DNA of 31,546 bases, from assembly GCA_964513655.1 (NCBI GenBank), contig CAZENQ010000036.1:1-31546 (forward strand). Direction: 5' to 3'. Under the pieces are notes generated by a model that was given only the letters and a program-made list of their open reading frames with translations, ran no database searches and was not told where the DNA came from. Every line of letters starts with the position of its first letter. Positions within the stretch are counted from its first letter, which is position 1. Position numbers and translations under genes: made by a program. Source of the DNA: G020350405 sp964513655. Lineage in GTDB: Bacteria > Planctomycetota > Phycisphaerae > Sedimentisphaerales > Anaerobacaceae. Of the stretch, positions 1 through 10,200 are shown piece by piece.

Positions 1-27
1 TTAACATTTTGTTAATGGAGGTGAATT

Positions 28-3000
28 ATGTGTAGGAAAAGGATAAGTTTGTTCTGTCTTGTCTTACTGGTGGGTCTGGCTGGTACAGCACAAGGGGCGA
101 CTTACTACGTCAGTCCTTCCGGCAACGACAACAACTCAGGTACGTCGCAGGCCGATGCGTGGCAAACCATTGGTAAGGTAAACACTGTAAGCTTCGGCGA
201 CGGCGACACGATATTGTTTGAAGGCGGCCAGACGTTCAGCGGGTCGCTCTTGTTTGATACAGGCGACGGTGGTACAGTGGCCAGTCCCCTGACGGTCAGT
301 TCATACGGGACGGGGCGGGCAACAATAAGCTCGGGAAGTAACGATGGGCTTTTCGTGTTAAACCGTGCGGCGTTTGTCGTAGAGGATTTGAATTTTGTTG
401 GCTCTGGCCTCGAGGACCCCGATGGCGGCAATGGTATCACGTTTGCGGTGGAGATAAAAGGCGGTCTTAAGCTGGAATATGCCTGTGTCGACGACGTTGA
501 AGTAAGTGGATACCGCTGGACAGGAATCGCTATAAACGGCTGGAATGGCAAAGGAGGGATGAGCGGGTTCAAAGATGTCCGGATTACCAATGCAGTAGTT
601 CATGACAACGGTGATAAGGGCATAAATTCCGAAAGTGTGTGGGCGGATGGTGAGTGGCCGTATCGCACCTATCCGCATGAGAATATCTATGTCGGTAACT
701 GCAAGACCTACAACCACATTGGCATTGCCAGTACGGGAATGCACTCTGGAAACGGCATCGTGATTTCACAGAGTATCGGGGCGACAATTGAGTTCTGCGA
801 AGCGTGGAACAATGGTGAGCGCAATAACGCAGGAGGCGGTCCTCTCGGTATCTGGATGTGGGAGATAGTCGATGGTGTCATCCAGTTCTGCGAGTCCCAC
901 CACAACAAGACGAGCACTAATGACGGTGGCGGATTTGACCTTGACGGCGGCAGTCAGAACTCCGTCATGCAGTATAATTATTCGCATGACAACTACGGCT
1001 GCGGATATCTGGTTTGTCAGTTCGATGGTGCCAGAGCTTTAAAGAATTGCATAGTTCGGTATAACATCAGCGAGAATGATTCGCTCTATATTCCCCAGGG
1101 AGCGATTGATTTCTGGGCACCGGGGACAAAAGACAAGATAGAAGACACACTGGTATATAATAACACACTGTATGTCTCGGGCGATTCATTAGGACCGGCA
1201 TATAGAGCGCACAGCGATTATATTACCGGCACATCCGTTCACAACAACATATTCGTTACATCGGGTCAACCTGTTGTCGCAGTGGACTTTCCTTCCGGAG
1301 GATATAGTTTTCAGGGTAACTGCTACTGGGCATCCGGAGAGACTGTCAAGATTGACTGGGGCGGCACGATGTACAACAGCGTTGCTGAATGGCGAACAGG
1401 TACAAGTCAGGAGATGCTTGGCGGTTCTGACGTTGGCTTCGAGATGGACCCGGACCTGTTCAATGCCGGTGGCGGCGGGACGATAGGTGACCCCTGTCTT
1501 CTCTGGACGCTTAACGATTACCGGTTGAAGCCAGGAAATACACTTATTGGTGCCGGGTTAGATCTTCAAGCGGAGTTTGGCATCAATCCAGGAACGCGTG
1601 ATTTTTATGGCACAAGCATTCCCATTAGTGGTGCGTACGATGTGGGTGCGCACGAGTTCGACGCCAGTGCGGTGCCGGTCTCGAAGGCTGATTACTACTT
1701 AATGAAGATGAATACGACGCTTAATGTTGACGCCGCATCGGGCGTTCTGGCCAATGACTTTGCCCATGAAGGAACGCTTTCCGCAAGCCTTGTTTCAGAC
1801 GCCGGTAACGGTTCGGTTAGTTTGAATTCGGACGGTTCGTTCTCGTACACCCCGAATACCGACTTTAAGGGGACTGACAGCTTCACCTATAAGGCGAACG
1901 ACGGCACGGACGACAGCAACATCTCTGTGGTCTCTATAGATGTGCGTGACCCGAAGCCGGTGGCGAACGATGACACCTACTATACTTATCAGGACACTAC
2001 TCTTACCATTGATGCCGATGAGGGCGTTCTGGCTAACGACGAGCCTTCCGGAGTACTGACCGCGACCCTCGTTTCCAACCCCGGTAATGGCGCGCTCAGT
2101 TACTTTAATTCGGATGGTTCGTTCGAGTACACCCCGGGTCTCGCATTCCAGGGAGCGGACAACTTCACCTACAAGGCCAACTGGTCAGGAGACGACAGCA
2201 ACGTGGTCACGGTCACAATAAATGTGACCGAGGCGGTTCCGTGGAAGCACGTAGTAAACAACAGCTTCGAGCTGAATAACGCCGGGAAGCAAATCACTGA
2301 GAAGACAACTGATATGGTGAGTGTGATGGGCTGGACCAATTCCGGCGGTGGCTACTGCGGCGTGGAACCAATCGAATTGCGAGATTGCCCGGGCAGCCAG
2401 GGCACCTGCTTTGCGTATGCCCAGCACAGCGGCGGTACCAGTTTCTATCAAATTACCGACCATAACATCGCTGCGGACACGCGCTACACGCTTTTGTGGG
2501 ACGGAGATAATATATGGCAGAAGAATCCTACGATTATCACGTCGCTCTTCTACGATGACGGCAACGGTCATACTGAGATTACCAGCAAGTCGTTCTCTCT
2601 GACGACGGGTTTTATATCCGATACGATACGCTGGGGTGAGGACATGGACCTTCCGATGGAATTCATCACGCCATCCAGCGCGGCCTATATCGGAGAGAAA
2701 TTAGGCGTCAAGTTCAGCTTTGTCGATGGAGGCGGCAGCGTGTACACCGCCGTTGACAGGATTCGGTTGAATGTTGTTCCCTTAGAGCTTGCCTGGACGC
2801 CGAACCCGGCTGACGGAGTTGCGTATGTTGCAACGGGTGCGGACCTTAGCTGGACGGCGGGAAGTTATGCGACTTCGCATGATGTGTACTTCGGCACCGA
2901 CGTTACGGCTGTGACCGAGGCCGACCACTCCTCGCCCGAGTTCAAAGGCAACCAGACCGGCACGATATTTGAGCCCGTAATGGCTGCTGATACCACCTAC

Positions 3001-4098
3001 TACTGGCGAATTGATGAGGTCGATGGCGGTACCTATACAGGCGATGTCTGGAGCTTCACGACCCAAGGGGCAGACTATGTGGCCAACGGTGAAACTGCCG
3101 TTTCCGGTTTGCTTAGTCTCGACTACACCGCTACTCAGTATAGCAATAGCCGCTATGAGTGGATTCGTGAGGTCGAGTCGGCCGGCGGTCCACAAACCCG
3201 TTACAGTTATATGGAGCACAAGTGGACGTTCAACATCCCTGCTGGCGGCGAGACGGTAACGTTCTACGTGGAGGCTTTTCACACCGAGAACGAGGACAAC
3301 GATGATTTCGTCTTTGCCTACTCAACAGACGACGTAATCTACACGGATATGGTGACGGTAACGAAGACCAGCGACGATGACACGCCCCAGAGCTACGGGC
3401 TGCCTGGTGGTACCAGCGGCACGGTTTACGTTCGTGCTATGGATACCGACCAGACGGCGGGCAACGCGAAGCTGGATAAGATTTTTGTCGACCATATGTA
3501 TATCCGGGCTGGGATTGGTGTGCCTACGCCGACACCTACAGCTACGCCGACACCTACACCGACGCCTACACCGACGCCGACGCCGACACCCACGCCGACA
3601 CCTACGCCGACCCCGACTCCTACGCCAACCCCGACTCCTACGCCAACACCTACTGGAACACCGGGTCCGACGATATTCTACGATGGGTTCGAAAGCAACG
3701 ACTACGTTACAGGCGGCTGGACCATAGCGAATGACGATGCTACCATTTCGAAGCTGTCGCCTTATGAGGGTACTTATAGTACAAAACTCAAAGGGACAAC
3801 CTGGATAGAAAAGGCCATCAGTACCGCCGGCTACACCGACATCCATGTCAAGTATGCGCGCAGACAAAATGGTGGTTTTGAACCCGAAGAATACCTGTTT
3901 ATTGAATGGTGGGACGGCAGCGACTGGAATCTGCTTGAGTCGACGCAGGATATCTCCTGGGTTTATAAGGATATGACCTGCGGCTCTGGCGCTGACAACA
4001 ATGCCAACTTCAAGTTGAGATTCCGTACCAACGCTAACAAACCACCCAATGAGCATGGTGCCGTTGACGTGGTCGAGATTACCGGTACAGTTCAGTGA
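28..4098 (+). CDS. Secreted multidomain beta-helix protein with cadherin-like, Fn3-like and Pro-Thr linker modules
   Basis: 1356 residues. The ATG at 28 follows GGAGGTG at 17-23. Residues 1-23/24 form a signal peptide (basic MCRKR, hydrophobic core, AQG/A cleavage region), so the protein is exported. Domains seen in order: the YYVSPSGNDNNSG start and right-handed parallel beta-helix repeats (about 25-545) rich in Asn/Gly/His turns, typical of polysaccharide lyase-like or adhesive folds; two tandem bacterial cadherin-like repeats with VLAND and SFTYKA/NFTYKA signatures (about 551-735); a jelly-roll-like segment (about 745-920, unassigned); an Fn3-like domain with the TYYWRIDEV motif (about 920-1013); a module shared with the next gene, containing DDFVFAYSTDDV (about 1015-1161); a Pro-Thr linker (1166-1211); and a C-terminal DGFES module (about 1215-1356). 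I see no LPXTG, dockerin or PEP-CTERM anchor. Function is inferred: surface carbohydrate binding or degradation. No catalytic residues could be assigned. Confidence 0.85.
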   Translation: MCRKRISLFCLVLLVGLAGTAQGATYYVSPSGNDNNSGTSQADAWQTIGKVNTVSFGDGDTILFEGGQTFSGSLLFDTGDGGTVASPLTVSSYGTGRATISSGSNDGLFVLNRAAFVVEDLNFVGSGLEDPDGGNGITFAVEIKGGLKLEYACVDDVEVSGYRWTGIAINGWNGKGGMSGFKDVRITNAVVHDNGDKGINSESVWADGEWPYRTYPHENIYVGNCKTYNHIGIASTGMHSGNGIVISQSIGATIEFCEAWNNGERNNAGGGPLGIWMWEIVDGVIQFCESHHNKTSTNDGGGFDLDGGSQNSVMQYNYSHDNYGCGYLVCQFDGARALKNCIVRYNISENDSLYIPQGAIDFWAPGTKDKIEDTLVYNNTLYVSGDSLGPAYRAHSDYITGTSVHNNIFVTSGQPVVAVDFPSGGYSFQGNCYWASGETVKIDWGGTMYNSVAEWRTGTSQEMLGGSDVGFEMDPDLFNAGGGGTIGDPCLLWTLNDYRLKPGNTLIGAGLDLQAEFGINPGTRDFYGTSIPISGAYDVGAHEFDASAVPVSKADYYLMKMNTTLNVDAASGVLANDFAHEGTLSASLVSDAGNGSVSLNSDGSFSYTPNTDFKGTDSFTYKANDGTDDSNISVVSIDVRDPKPVANDDTYYTYQDTTLTIDADEGVLANDEPSGVLTATLVSNPGNGALSYFNSDGSFEYTPGLAFQGADNFTYKANWSGDDSNVVTVTINVTEAVPWKHVVNNSFELNNAGKQITEKTTDMVSVMGWTNSGGGYCGVEPIELRDCPGSQGTCFAYAQHSGGTSFYQITDHNIAADTRYTLLWDGDNIWQKNPTIITSLFYDDGNGHTEITSKSFSLTTGFISDTIRWGEDMDLPMEFITPSSAAYIGEKLGVKFSFVDGGGSVYTAVDRIRLNVVPLELAWTPNPADGVAYVATGADLSWTAGSYATSHDVYFGTDVTAVTEADHSSPEFKGNQTGTIFEPVMAADTTYYWRIDEVDGGTYTGDVWSFTTQGADYVANGETAVSGLLSLDYTATQYSNSRYEWIREVESAGGPQTRYSYMEHKWTFNIPAGGETVTFYVEAFHTENEDNDDFVFAYSTDDVIYTDMVTVTKTSDDDTPQSYGLPGGTSGTVYVRAMDTDQTAGNAKLDKIFVDHMYIRAGIGVPTPTPTATPTPTPTPTPTPTPTPTPTPTPTPTPTPTPTPTPTPTGTPGPTIFYDGFESNDYVTGGWTIANDDATISKLSPYEGTYSTKLKGTTWIEKAISTAGYTDIHVKYARRQNGGFEPEEYLFIEWWDGSDWNLLESTQDISWVYKDMTCGSGADNNANFKLRFRTNANKPPNEHGAVDVVEITGTVQ
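3523..3660 (+). repeat. Hexanucleotide (CCN ACN)n repeat encoding a Pro-Thr linker
   Basis: Alternating proline and threonine codons with mixed third bases, read in the frame of the first giant protein. The unit is 6 nt, so gain or loss of units changes linker length without breaking the frame. It joins the DDFVFAYSTDDV module to the C-terminal DGFES module and is probably an extended, possibly O-glycosylated, spacer. Confidence 0.9.
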
Positions 4099-4146
4099 TG
4101 TGCTCATATCAGGTTATTTTGACCTGATGTAAGAGGTGTTTGTTAA

Positions 4147-4179
4147 AAAGCGTGGCGGTCATTGCGGCCGCCACGCTTT
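4147..4179 (+). terminator. Hairpin after the first giant gene, GC-rich 12-bp stem
   Basis: Perfect 12-bp stem 4147-4158 with 4168-4179 (AAAGCGTGGCGG/CCGCCACGCTTT) and a 9-nt loop. The 3' arm ends in TTT, followed by TGTGGGTTT, so this is not a classical long U-tract. A second weaker hairpin lies just upstream (ATCAGGT 4108-4114 with ACCTGAT 4122-4128). The same GCGTGGCGG/CCGCCACGC core recurs after the next two genes. Confidence 0.7.
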
Positions 4180-4215
4180 GTGGGTTTAAGTTACGGATTT
4201 TGGAGAATTCAAGGC

Positions 4216-4319
4216 CCCGCTGTGGAAAGGAGGTGAAGAATCAGAGCAGTGGGAAGAATGAAAGGAGGAGGATTTGTGAGAAGTATTGTTGAAGTTGTGT
4301 GTTTTGTATAGGTTTTGAT
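4216..4319 (+). promoter_or_regulatory. Candidate structured 5' leader with an SD-like loop, upstream of the metallophosphoesterase gene
   Basis: CCCGCTG (4216-4222) can pair with CAGTGGG (4247-4253), with one G-U. The loop holds AAAGGAGGTGA (4226-4236), a near-perfect match to the anti-Shine-Dalgarno end of 16S rRNA, yet no start codon lies at usable spacing. ATAGGTTTTGAT follows at 4308-4319. The leader of the third giant gene (7190-7255) has the same order of elements with different, still complementary, stem bases. The true ribosome site AAAGGGGGTG lies 3' of this, at 4331-4340. Confidence 0.45.
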
Positions 4320-4344
4320 AACACCTTTTGAAAGGGGGTGTACA

Positions 4345-7074
4345 ATGTGTAGGAAAAAATTAGTATGTTTAACGACTGTTGTTTTTTTGTTCGGCCTGAG
4401 CTTTGGGATTGAATCAGCAGAATCTGCAAGTCTCAAAAAGCAACCTTACCTGTTATATCCGGGTACCAACACTGAAATGACAGTTCTGTGGCAGCTGAAC
4501 GGCACTACGAGCTGTACTCTTGAGTGGGGGCTGGACACATCTTATTCGGATGGAAATACTGTTACGACCGAATATGGTACAGACCATCAGCATAAGTATA
4601 ACATCACCAGTCTTACGCCGGGCAGCAAGTATTACTATCGGGTTACAGCGGATGCCGATAGCGCCACCGGTTCCTTTTTAGCGGCACCAGACGTGAATGT
4701 GATTGAGGTGAAGCTCCTCGTCTACGGAGATACACGCAGCCAGCCGGAAATTCAAGACGAGGTTATGGCGGAAATAATAGACACCTATGAGGCTGACCCC
4801 GATTATCAGACTATTGCAATGCATACGGGAGACTGGGTCGGCGACAACAGTGAAGCTTCCTGGACAGAAGAGTGGTTCGACTCCAATCTGACAAACTGTG
4901 TTGCTGTACATGGTAGTTTGCCCATCAACGGCTGCATGGGCAATCATGAGGGAACGGGAACTGTCTTTGAAAAGTATTACCCGTACCCGTATGTTTCAGA
5001 GCACTACTGGTCCTTTGATTACGGCCCTGTGCATGTTGCTATTATCGACCAGTACACCAGCTACAATCCCGGCTCGGCGCAGTATACCTGGCTGGAGAAT
5101 GACCTTGCCACTACCGACAGAGAATGGGTGTTTCTAGTTTTTCACGAGCCGGGCTACTCTGCCGGCGGTCACGGCAATAACAACAGTGTTCAGAGCTATA
5201 TTCAGCCGCTGTGTGTGGATTACGGTGTGGACATCGTTTTTAACGGACACAACCATTATTATGCCCGCACCACTGTTAATAGAACCAAGCACATCACTGC
5301 CGGCACTGCCGGGGCACCGTCCAGGACTCCTGACGCGAACATGGTTGAGTTCTGTAAGGAAGAATACCATTTCTGCAAGATTGACATTTACGGCGGCGGC
5401 AGCCTACTTGATTTTACGGCTGTAGACAGGTACGGGGTAACCATAGACTCATTTATAATCAGCCATGGGCCTATAGTTAACGATTTGACTATCGATGAGA
5501 CTGCTGTTGCCGGTACGGTTACCGGCAGATACCCGGACACCCACACCAGCGACAACGTCGACGAGTCCATCGAAGAAGCGCTGTCAAAAGGCGGTCCGTC
5601 GTCGAAGTACAGCTATCTGGAGCACAAATGGCTGATTGACGTAATTGGCGGAGCCGATACGGTAACTTTCAAGGTTGAAGCATACCAGAGCGCCAGCACC
5701 GACGGCGATAACTTTGTCTTCGCCTACTCGACTGACGATGTGGACTACACGAATATGCTGACGGTGACCAAGACAAGTGACGATGACACGTATCAGAGTT
5801 ACGAGATGCCCAACGATGTCAATTACAATGTTTATATCCGAGTAATGGATACCGACCAAACGGGAGGCAACCAAGGTCAGGATACCATTTATGTCGATCA
5901 CATGTACATCAAGTCCGTAGGTGTCGGTGGTCCGGCCCCTAACGATGTCGACCCGCCGTCGCCGGACCCGATGACCTGGGCGACGGCGCCGTATGCGACC
6001 GGGGCCTACTCGATAGCAATGGTGGCAACAACAGCATCTGACGAAAGCGGGGTGAAATACTACTTCGAAGAGACCAGCGGCAATCCGGGAGGAAACGATA
6101 GCGGCTGGAAGGACACCACCAGCTACGAGGATATAGGCCTTGACCCGAACACCACGTACACGTATCGTGTTCGGGCGAGAGACAGGTCGGCTAATCTGAA
6201 CCTGACCGACTGGTCGACACCACCGGCGTCAGCAACCACACAGTCGGTTGGTAGTGGAGGCACTCCCTTCTTCACTGACGGCTTCGAAAGTGGTGACTTT
6301 GCCACAGGCGGCTGGACGACAAGCGAGAACACCAGCGTCGGAAGCGCATTTGCTTATACAGGCACTTACGGGGCCAAACTTGGCAAGGAGAGCTGGATAG
6401 AGAAGGCAGTGAGCACAGTTGGTTATACCGACATCCACCTCAAGTATGCTCGTAAAGCGGTAGGTCTTAGTTCCGGAGAAGAATTTATCGCAAGGTGGTA
6501 TGACGGCAGCGACTGGCATATACTTGAATCGACACTGGATACTAATTGGGCCGAGAAGATTTGGCTCTGTGGTATCAGTGCCAATAACAATCCTGACTTC
6601 CGGATAAAGTTCTCCAGCAACGGTGCGCATCCTTCTCAGGAATATACCTGCCTTGATGATGTTGAGGTCAGCGGCTCCGACGGCGAGCCGACTCCGACAC
6701 CAACTCCAACGGCGACGCCAACGCCGACACCTACACCAACGGCCACGCCGGGGCCGGACATGTATGTCAATGACATAGCGATGACGTGGTATGAGCCTAA
6801 GAGCGGCTACTATGCTGCCAAGGCGACGGTGTGGGTTAAGGACGAGTACACCGATGACGTGGATGGCGCGACGGTTACCGGTGCGTGGAGTGGTGCCACC
6901 ACCAGCGGCGATACCAGCGGCGATACCGGTCAGGACGGCAAGGTAACCTTAGAGTCCAAGGCAGTTAAAGGCGGCGGTACGTTTACATTTACTGTGACAG
7001 ACGTCTCGGCGACCGGGTTCACGTACAATCCTGCGCTTAATGTGATGGACAGTAACTCGGTTACTGCGCCGTAG
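4345..7074 (+). CDS. Secreted purple-acid-phosphatase-like metallophosphoesterase with accessory modules
   Basis: 909 residues from the ATG at 4345. I chose this start because AAAGGGGGTG (4331-4340) precedes it and MCRKK matches the MCRKR start of the first gene; a TTG ten codons earlier is not needed. Signal peptide about 1-28. A purple-acid-phosphatase N-terminal Fn3-like domain (about 30-114) is followed by a metallophosphoesterase domain (about 119-375). Its metal-site motifs are GDTR (Asp129), HTGD (Asp163), GNHE (Asn200, His201), VFHEPG (His267) and GHNH (His302, His304), so it is probably active on phosphoesters with a dimetal centre. After it come the DNFVFAYSTDDV module shared with the first gene (about 381-527), a PSPDPMTWATAPY Fn3-like module shared with the third gene (about 535-632), a DGFES module (about 641-779), a short Pro-Thr linker and a C-terminal Ig-like domain (805-909). 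The natural substrate is unknown. Confidence 0.88.
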   Translation: MCRKKLVCLTTVVFLFGLSFGIESAESASLKKQPYLLYPGTNTEMTVLWQLNGTTSCTLEWGLDTSYSDGNTVTTEYGTDHQHKYNITSLTPGSKYYYRVTADADSATGSFLAAPDVNVIEVKLLVYGDTRSQPEIQDEVMAEIIDTYEADPDYQTIAMHTGDWVGDNSEASWTEEWFDSNLTNCVAVHGSLPINGCMGNHEGTGTVFEKYYPYPYVSEHYWSFDYGPVHVAIIDQYTSYNPGSAQYTWLENDLATTDREWVFLVFHEPGYSAGGHGNNNSVQSYIQPLCVDYGVDIVFNGHNHYYARTTVNRTKHITAGTAGAPSRTPDANMVEFCKEEYHFCKIDIYGGGSLLDFTAVDRYGVTIDSFIISHGPIVNDLTIDETAVAGTVTGRYPDTHTSDNVDESIEEALSKGGPSSKYSYLEHKWLIDVIGGADTVTFKVEAYQSASTDGDNFVFAYSTDDVDYTNMLTVTKTSDDDTYQSYEMPNDVNYNVYIRVMDTDQTGGNQGQDTIYVDHMYIKSVGVGGPAPNDVDPPSPDPMTWATAPYATGAYSIAMVATTASDESGVKYYFEETSGNPGGNDSGWKDTTSYEDIGLDPNTTYTYRVRARDRSANLNLTDWSTPPASATTQSVGSGGTPFFTDGFESGDFATGGWTTSENTSVGSAFAYTGTYGAKLGKESWIEKAVSTVGYTDIHLKYARKAVGLSSGEEFIARWYDGSDWHILESTLDTNWAEKIWLCGISANNNPDFRIKFSSNGAHPSQEYTCLDDVEVSGSDGEPTPTPTPTATPTPTPTPTATPGPDMYVNDIAMTWYEPKSGYYAAKATVWVKDEYTDDVDGATVTGAWSGATTSGDTSGDTGQDGKVTLESKAVKGGGTFTFTVTDVSATGFTYNPALNVMDSNSVTAP
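6688..6756 (+). repeat. Short Pro-Thr/Ala-Thr linker repeat
   Basis: CCN-ACN hexamers interrupted by alanine codons, linking the DGFES module to the terminal Ig-like domain of the metallophosphoesterase. It is about half the length of the linkers in the two flanking genes. Confidence 0.8.
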
Positions 7075-7124
7075 GACAGATAGATGCTTAGGCGGATTGT
7101 CTCGGCTAAGTATTGGCTTAGAGA

Positions 7125-7151
7125 GCGTGGCGGTCATTGCGGCCGCCACGC
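7125..7151 (+). terminator. GCGTGGCGG hairpin after the metallophosphoesterase gene
   Basis: 9-bp stem 7125-7133 with 7143-7151. The loop (TCATTGCGG) is identical to that of the hairpin at 4147-4179. No T-tract follows, so if it terminates transcription it does so weakly or by another mechanism. It may instead be a 3'-end stabiliser or a dispersed repeat. Confidence 0.55.
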
Positions 7152-7189
7152 ATTGTGGGAAGTAGTTATATGGTTGAGAGATTTGGGTT

Positions 7190-7255
7190 CCCGTTCTTGA
7201 AAGGAGGTGAGACCAAAGAGGAACGGGACGAGAGAAGGTTTGCATAGGTTTTGAT
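7190..7255 (+). promoter_or_regulatory. Candidate structured 5' leader with an SD-like loop, upstream of the third giant gene
   Basis: CCCGTTCTT (7190-7198) pairs with AGGAACGGG (7219-7227) over 9 bp with one G-U. The loop carries AAAGGAGGTGA (7200-7210). ATAGGTTTTGAT is at 7244-7255. Compared with the leader at 4216-4319, the loop is kept while the stem bases change on both sides, which supports a folded RNA. The functional ribosome site AAGGAGGTGA is separate, at 7268-7277. Confidence 0.5.
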
Positions 7256-7282
7256 TAAGAATTTTTTAAGGAGGTGAATATT

Positions 7283-10200
7283 ATGTTTAGGAGAATAATT
7301 TGTTTTGTGAGTTTTGGTTTATTGCTGGTCATGGCTGCCGGCGCTCAAGGGACGACGTACTATGTGAGTCCTTCGGGGAACGACAATAACAGCGGGACGA
7401 GCACGGGCGATGCGTGGGCGACGACGGACAAGGTGAACAGTATGACGTTTAGCGCCGGTGACGGCATATTGTTTGAAGGGGGCGAGACGTTCAGCGGCGG
7501 ACTGGTCTTTGGCTCCAGCGGTACTGCGGCAAGCCCGATTGTAGTAAGTTCGTACGGGACGGGGAGGGCAACGATACAGGGAGACTTTGAAGAGATAGTT
7601 CTTTACGCCCTGAACTGCGCCGGGTATGAAATAAGCGATATGATTTTCCGCGGGTCGGGCAATACCGGCAATCAGGACAATTTAGATTTCTGCGGGATAA
7701 AGTTTTATAATACCTCAGGTGTTGAGCTTGAGTACGTTCGGATTGACAACGTGGAGGTATCGGGAGTTCGAGGCTGGGGTATAGTTTTCGACGGCGACAA
7801 CTTCAAGGGTTTCAGAGATGTGCATGTTACCAACTGTGAGGTTTGTGATATCGGCTGCGAAGGGATTAACAGCGCTACCGACTGGCAGGTGCGCGGCGAT
7901 ACGCATCATGATTTTTACATTGCCAACTGCAAGGTATACAATGTCACGGGCGTTCCGGGCCATGAACCGCACAGCGGCAACGGAATTGTCTTGGGCGGTG
8001 TCGATGGCGCGGTAATTGAGTTCTGCGAGGTTTGGAACTGCGGTCAGCTCAATGACGCCGGCGGCGGCGGTCCCATAGCAATATGGGTCTGGGAATCGAA
8101 GAATGTTTTATTTCAGTTCAACGAAGCGTACGGGCAGAAGACAAAAGGCGGCGACGGCGGCGGATTTGACCTGGATATGGGTTCGAGCTACTGCACGATG
8201 CAGTATAATTACTCGCACGATAACTACGGCTGCGGTGTCCTGATTATGCAATACACGCAGTCTCGTTACAGCGGGGACCACATATTCCGGTATAACATCA
8301 GCGCGAATGACTCGCAATATCAACCGCGTGCCGGTGGAGTTGCTTTTTACGCATCTGCGACGCTGCAGAACGTAGAGGTATACAATAATACTTTCTACGG
8401 CGGCCCGGACTCGACGATGGGAGGTGTCAGCTCCAGCACATGGCGCGGCAGTTTCAGCAACATAAATCTTCGCAACAACATTTTTGTAACCGAACCCGGT
8501 AAGAAGACGCTGTGGATATCAGATGGTGACGGTCTTAACTTCCAGAATAATTTCTACTGGCAGATGGGCGAGCCTCTTGTTCTCGAATGGTTAGATACAA
8601 CATATAACAATTTAGCCGATTTTCGTGCGGGCACAGGGCAGGAGATGCTTGACGGTCAGCCGGTAGGGCTGGAAGTCGACCCACAGCTTGTTGATGTTAC
8701 CGACCACCCGATTGTCGGCGCGGGCAACTGGTCCAGCCTAACGGGCTACCAGGTACAGTCGAATTCGGCGTGTATCGATTATGGACTGGACTTAGCGACG
8801 CTTTTTGGAATGGACGTCGGAACTCAGGGTTTCTACGGCAATTCCATTCCGCAGGGCAGTGTTTTTGACGTTGGAGCACATGAGTATCCTGGCGGTGGAA
8901 CGCCCGATACGACGGCGCCGTCACCCGACCCGATGACGTGGGCAACAGCACCTTATGCCCTTGGGGACAATGCAGTTAAGATGGTAGCGACGGCGGCTTC
9001 CGATGCGAGCGGTGTGGAGTACCTCTTCGAATGCACAGCCGGGGGCGGTCACGACAGTTACTGGCAGTCGAGCACCACCTATATCGACAGCGGTCTAACT
9101 CCGAGCACTCAGTACACTTACGCGGCGAAGGCCCGCGATAAAAGCTACAATCAGAACGAGACGGGCCCGTCCACCGCGGAATCAGCGACGACGGATCCGC
9201 CCGATACGAGTCCACCAAGCCCCGACCCGATGACCTTTGCAACGGCTCCATACGGCAGCGGCTATCAATCGATCGCGATGGAGGCGACGACCGCTACGGA
9301 TAATTCGGAAACAGGCGTAGAGTACTATTTTGCGTGCTTGACTTCCGGTGGTCATGACAGCGGCTGGCAGGACAGTACATCGTATGAGGACACCGGTCTG
9401 GTAATAAATACTGACTACACGTACCAGGTTAAGGCCCGCGATAAGAGCTCGAACCAGAATGAGACCGGCTGGTCAACAGCAGAAACCGGCTCGACCCTGC
9501 CCTATTATGGAACTACTGTGTTCTCTGATGGTTTTGAAAGCGGCAGCTTCGATGCAGGCGGCTGGGTGTACGGCTCGAATCCTCCGGACTACACTTATGT
9601 CACGACCAAAGCAGTGTATACAGGGACGTATGGAGCACACATGAGCCGGGCGGCGTGGTTACAGAAGCCGATGAGCACTGTCGGCTTAGAAAACATCCGA
9701 ATTAAGTATGCGCGCAGGCTGCTATCAATCAGCGGCGGTGGAGTACTGGATGTGAGCTGGTGGGACGGCGCGAGTACACATCTTATTGAAAGGCTGGAGG
9801 CGCCAGAGGAGCAGCCGGACCTGCCATGGGGTGTGACAGACGTGATTTTACCGGCGGAAGCTGAGGGCAATCCGGACTTCGAGCTGCAATTCTCGTACAG
9901 CAGCGTACACAAGAATCTGAAAGCTCATATTGATGATGTCGAGATAATGGCCGAAGGAGAGGTGCCTACGCCGACGCCGACTCCAACACCGACACCAACG
10001 CCGACACCGACACCGACACCAACACCTACTCCAACGCCGACACCTACTCCAACGCCGACACCTACACCGACACCAACACCTACTCCAACGCCGACACCGA
10101 CACCGACGCCAACACCTACAGGAACGCCAGGGCCGACTATCTTCTTCGATGGCTTTGAGGATGGCGACCTGGTCGGCTGGACCATAAGCGGCCCAGTTTC

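Noticed and set aside
3322..4107. 261-residue Arg/Cys-rich frame on the minus strand
   Set aside because: Shadow of the first giant gene; the Arg/Cys repeats are the complement of the Pro-Thr linker.
4258..4311. Possible 17-codon leader peptide starting at ATG 4258
   Set aside because: There is no equivalent ATG in the matching leader of the third giant gene and no ribosome site at proper spacing, so a leader peptide is not supported.
7274..7282. GTG at 7274 as start of the third giant gene
   Set aside because: This GTG lies within the Shine-Dalgarno AAGGAGGTGA. The ATG at 7283 gives a normal signal peptide and spacing.
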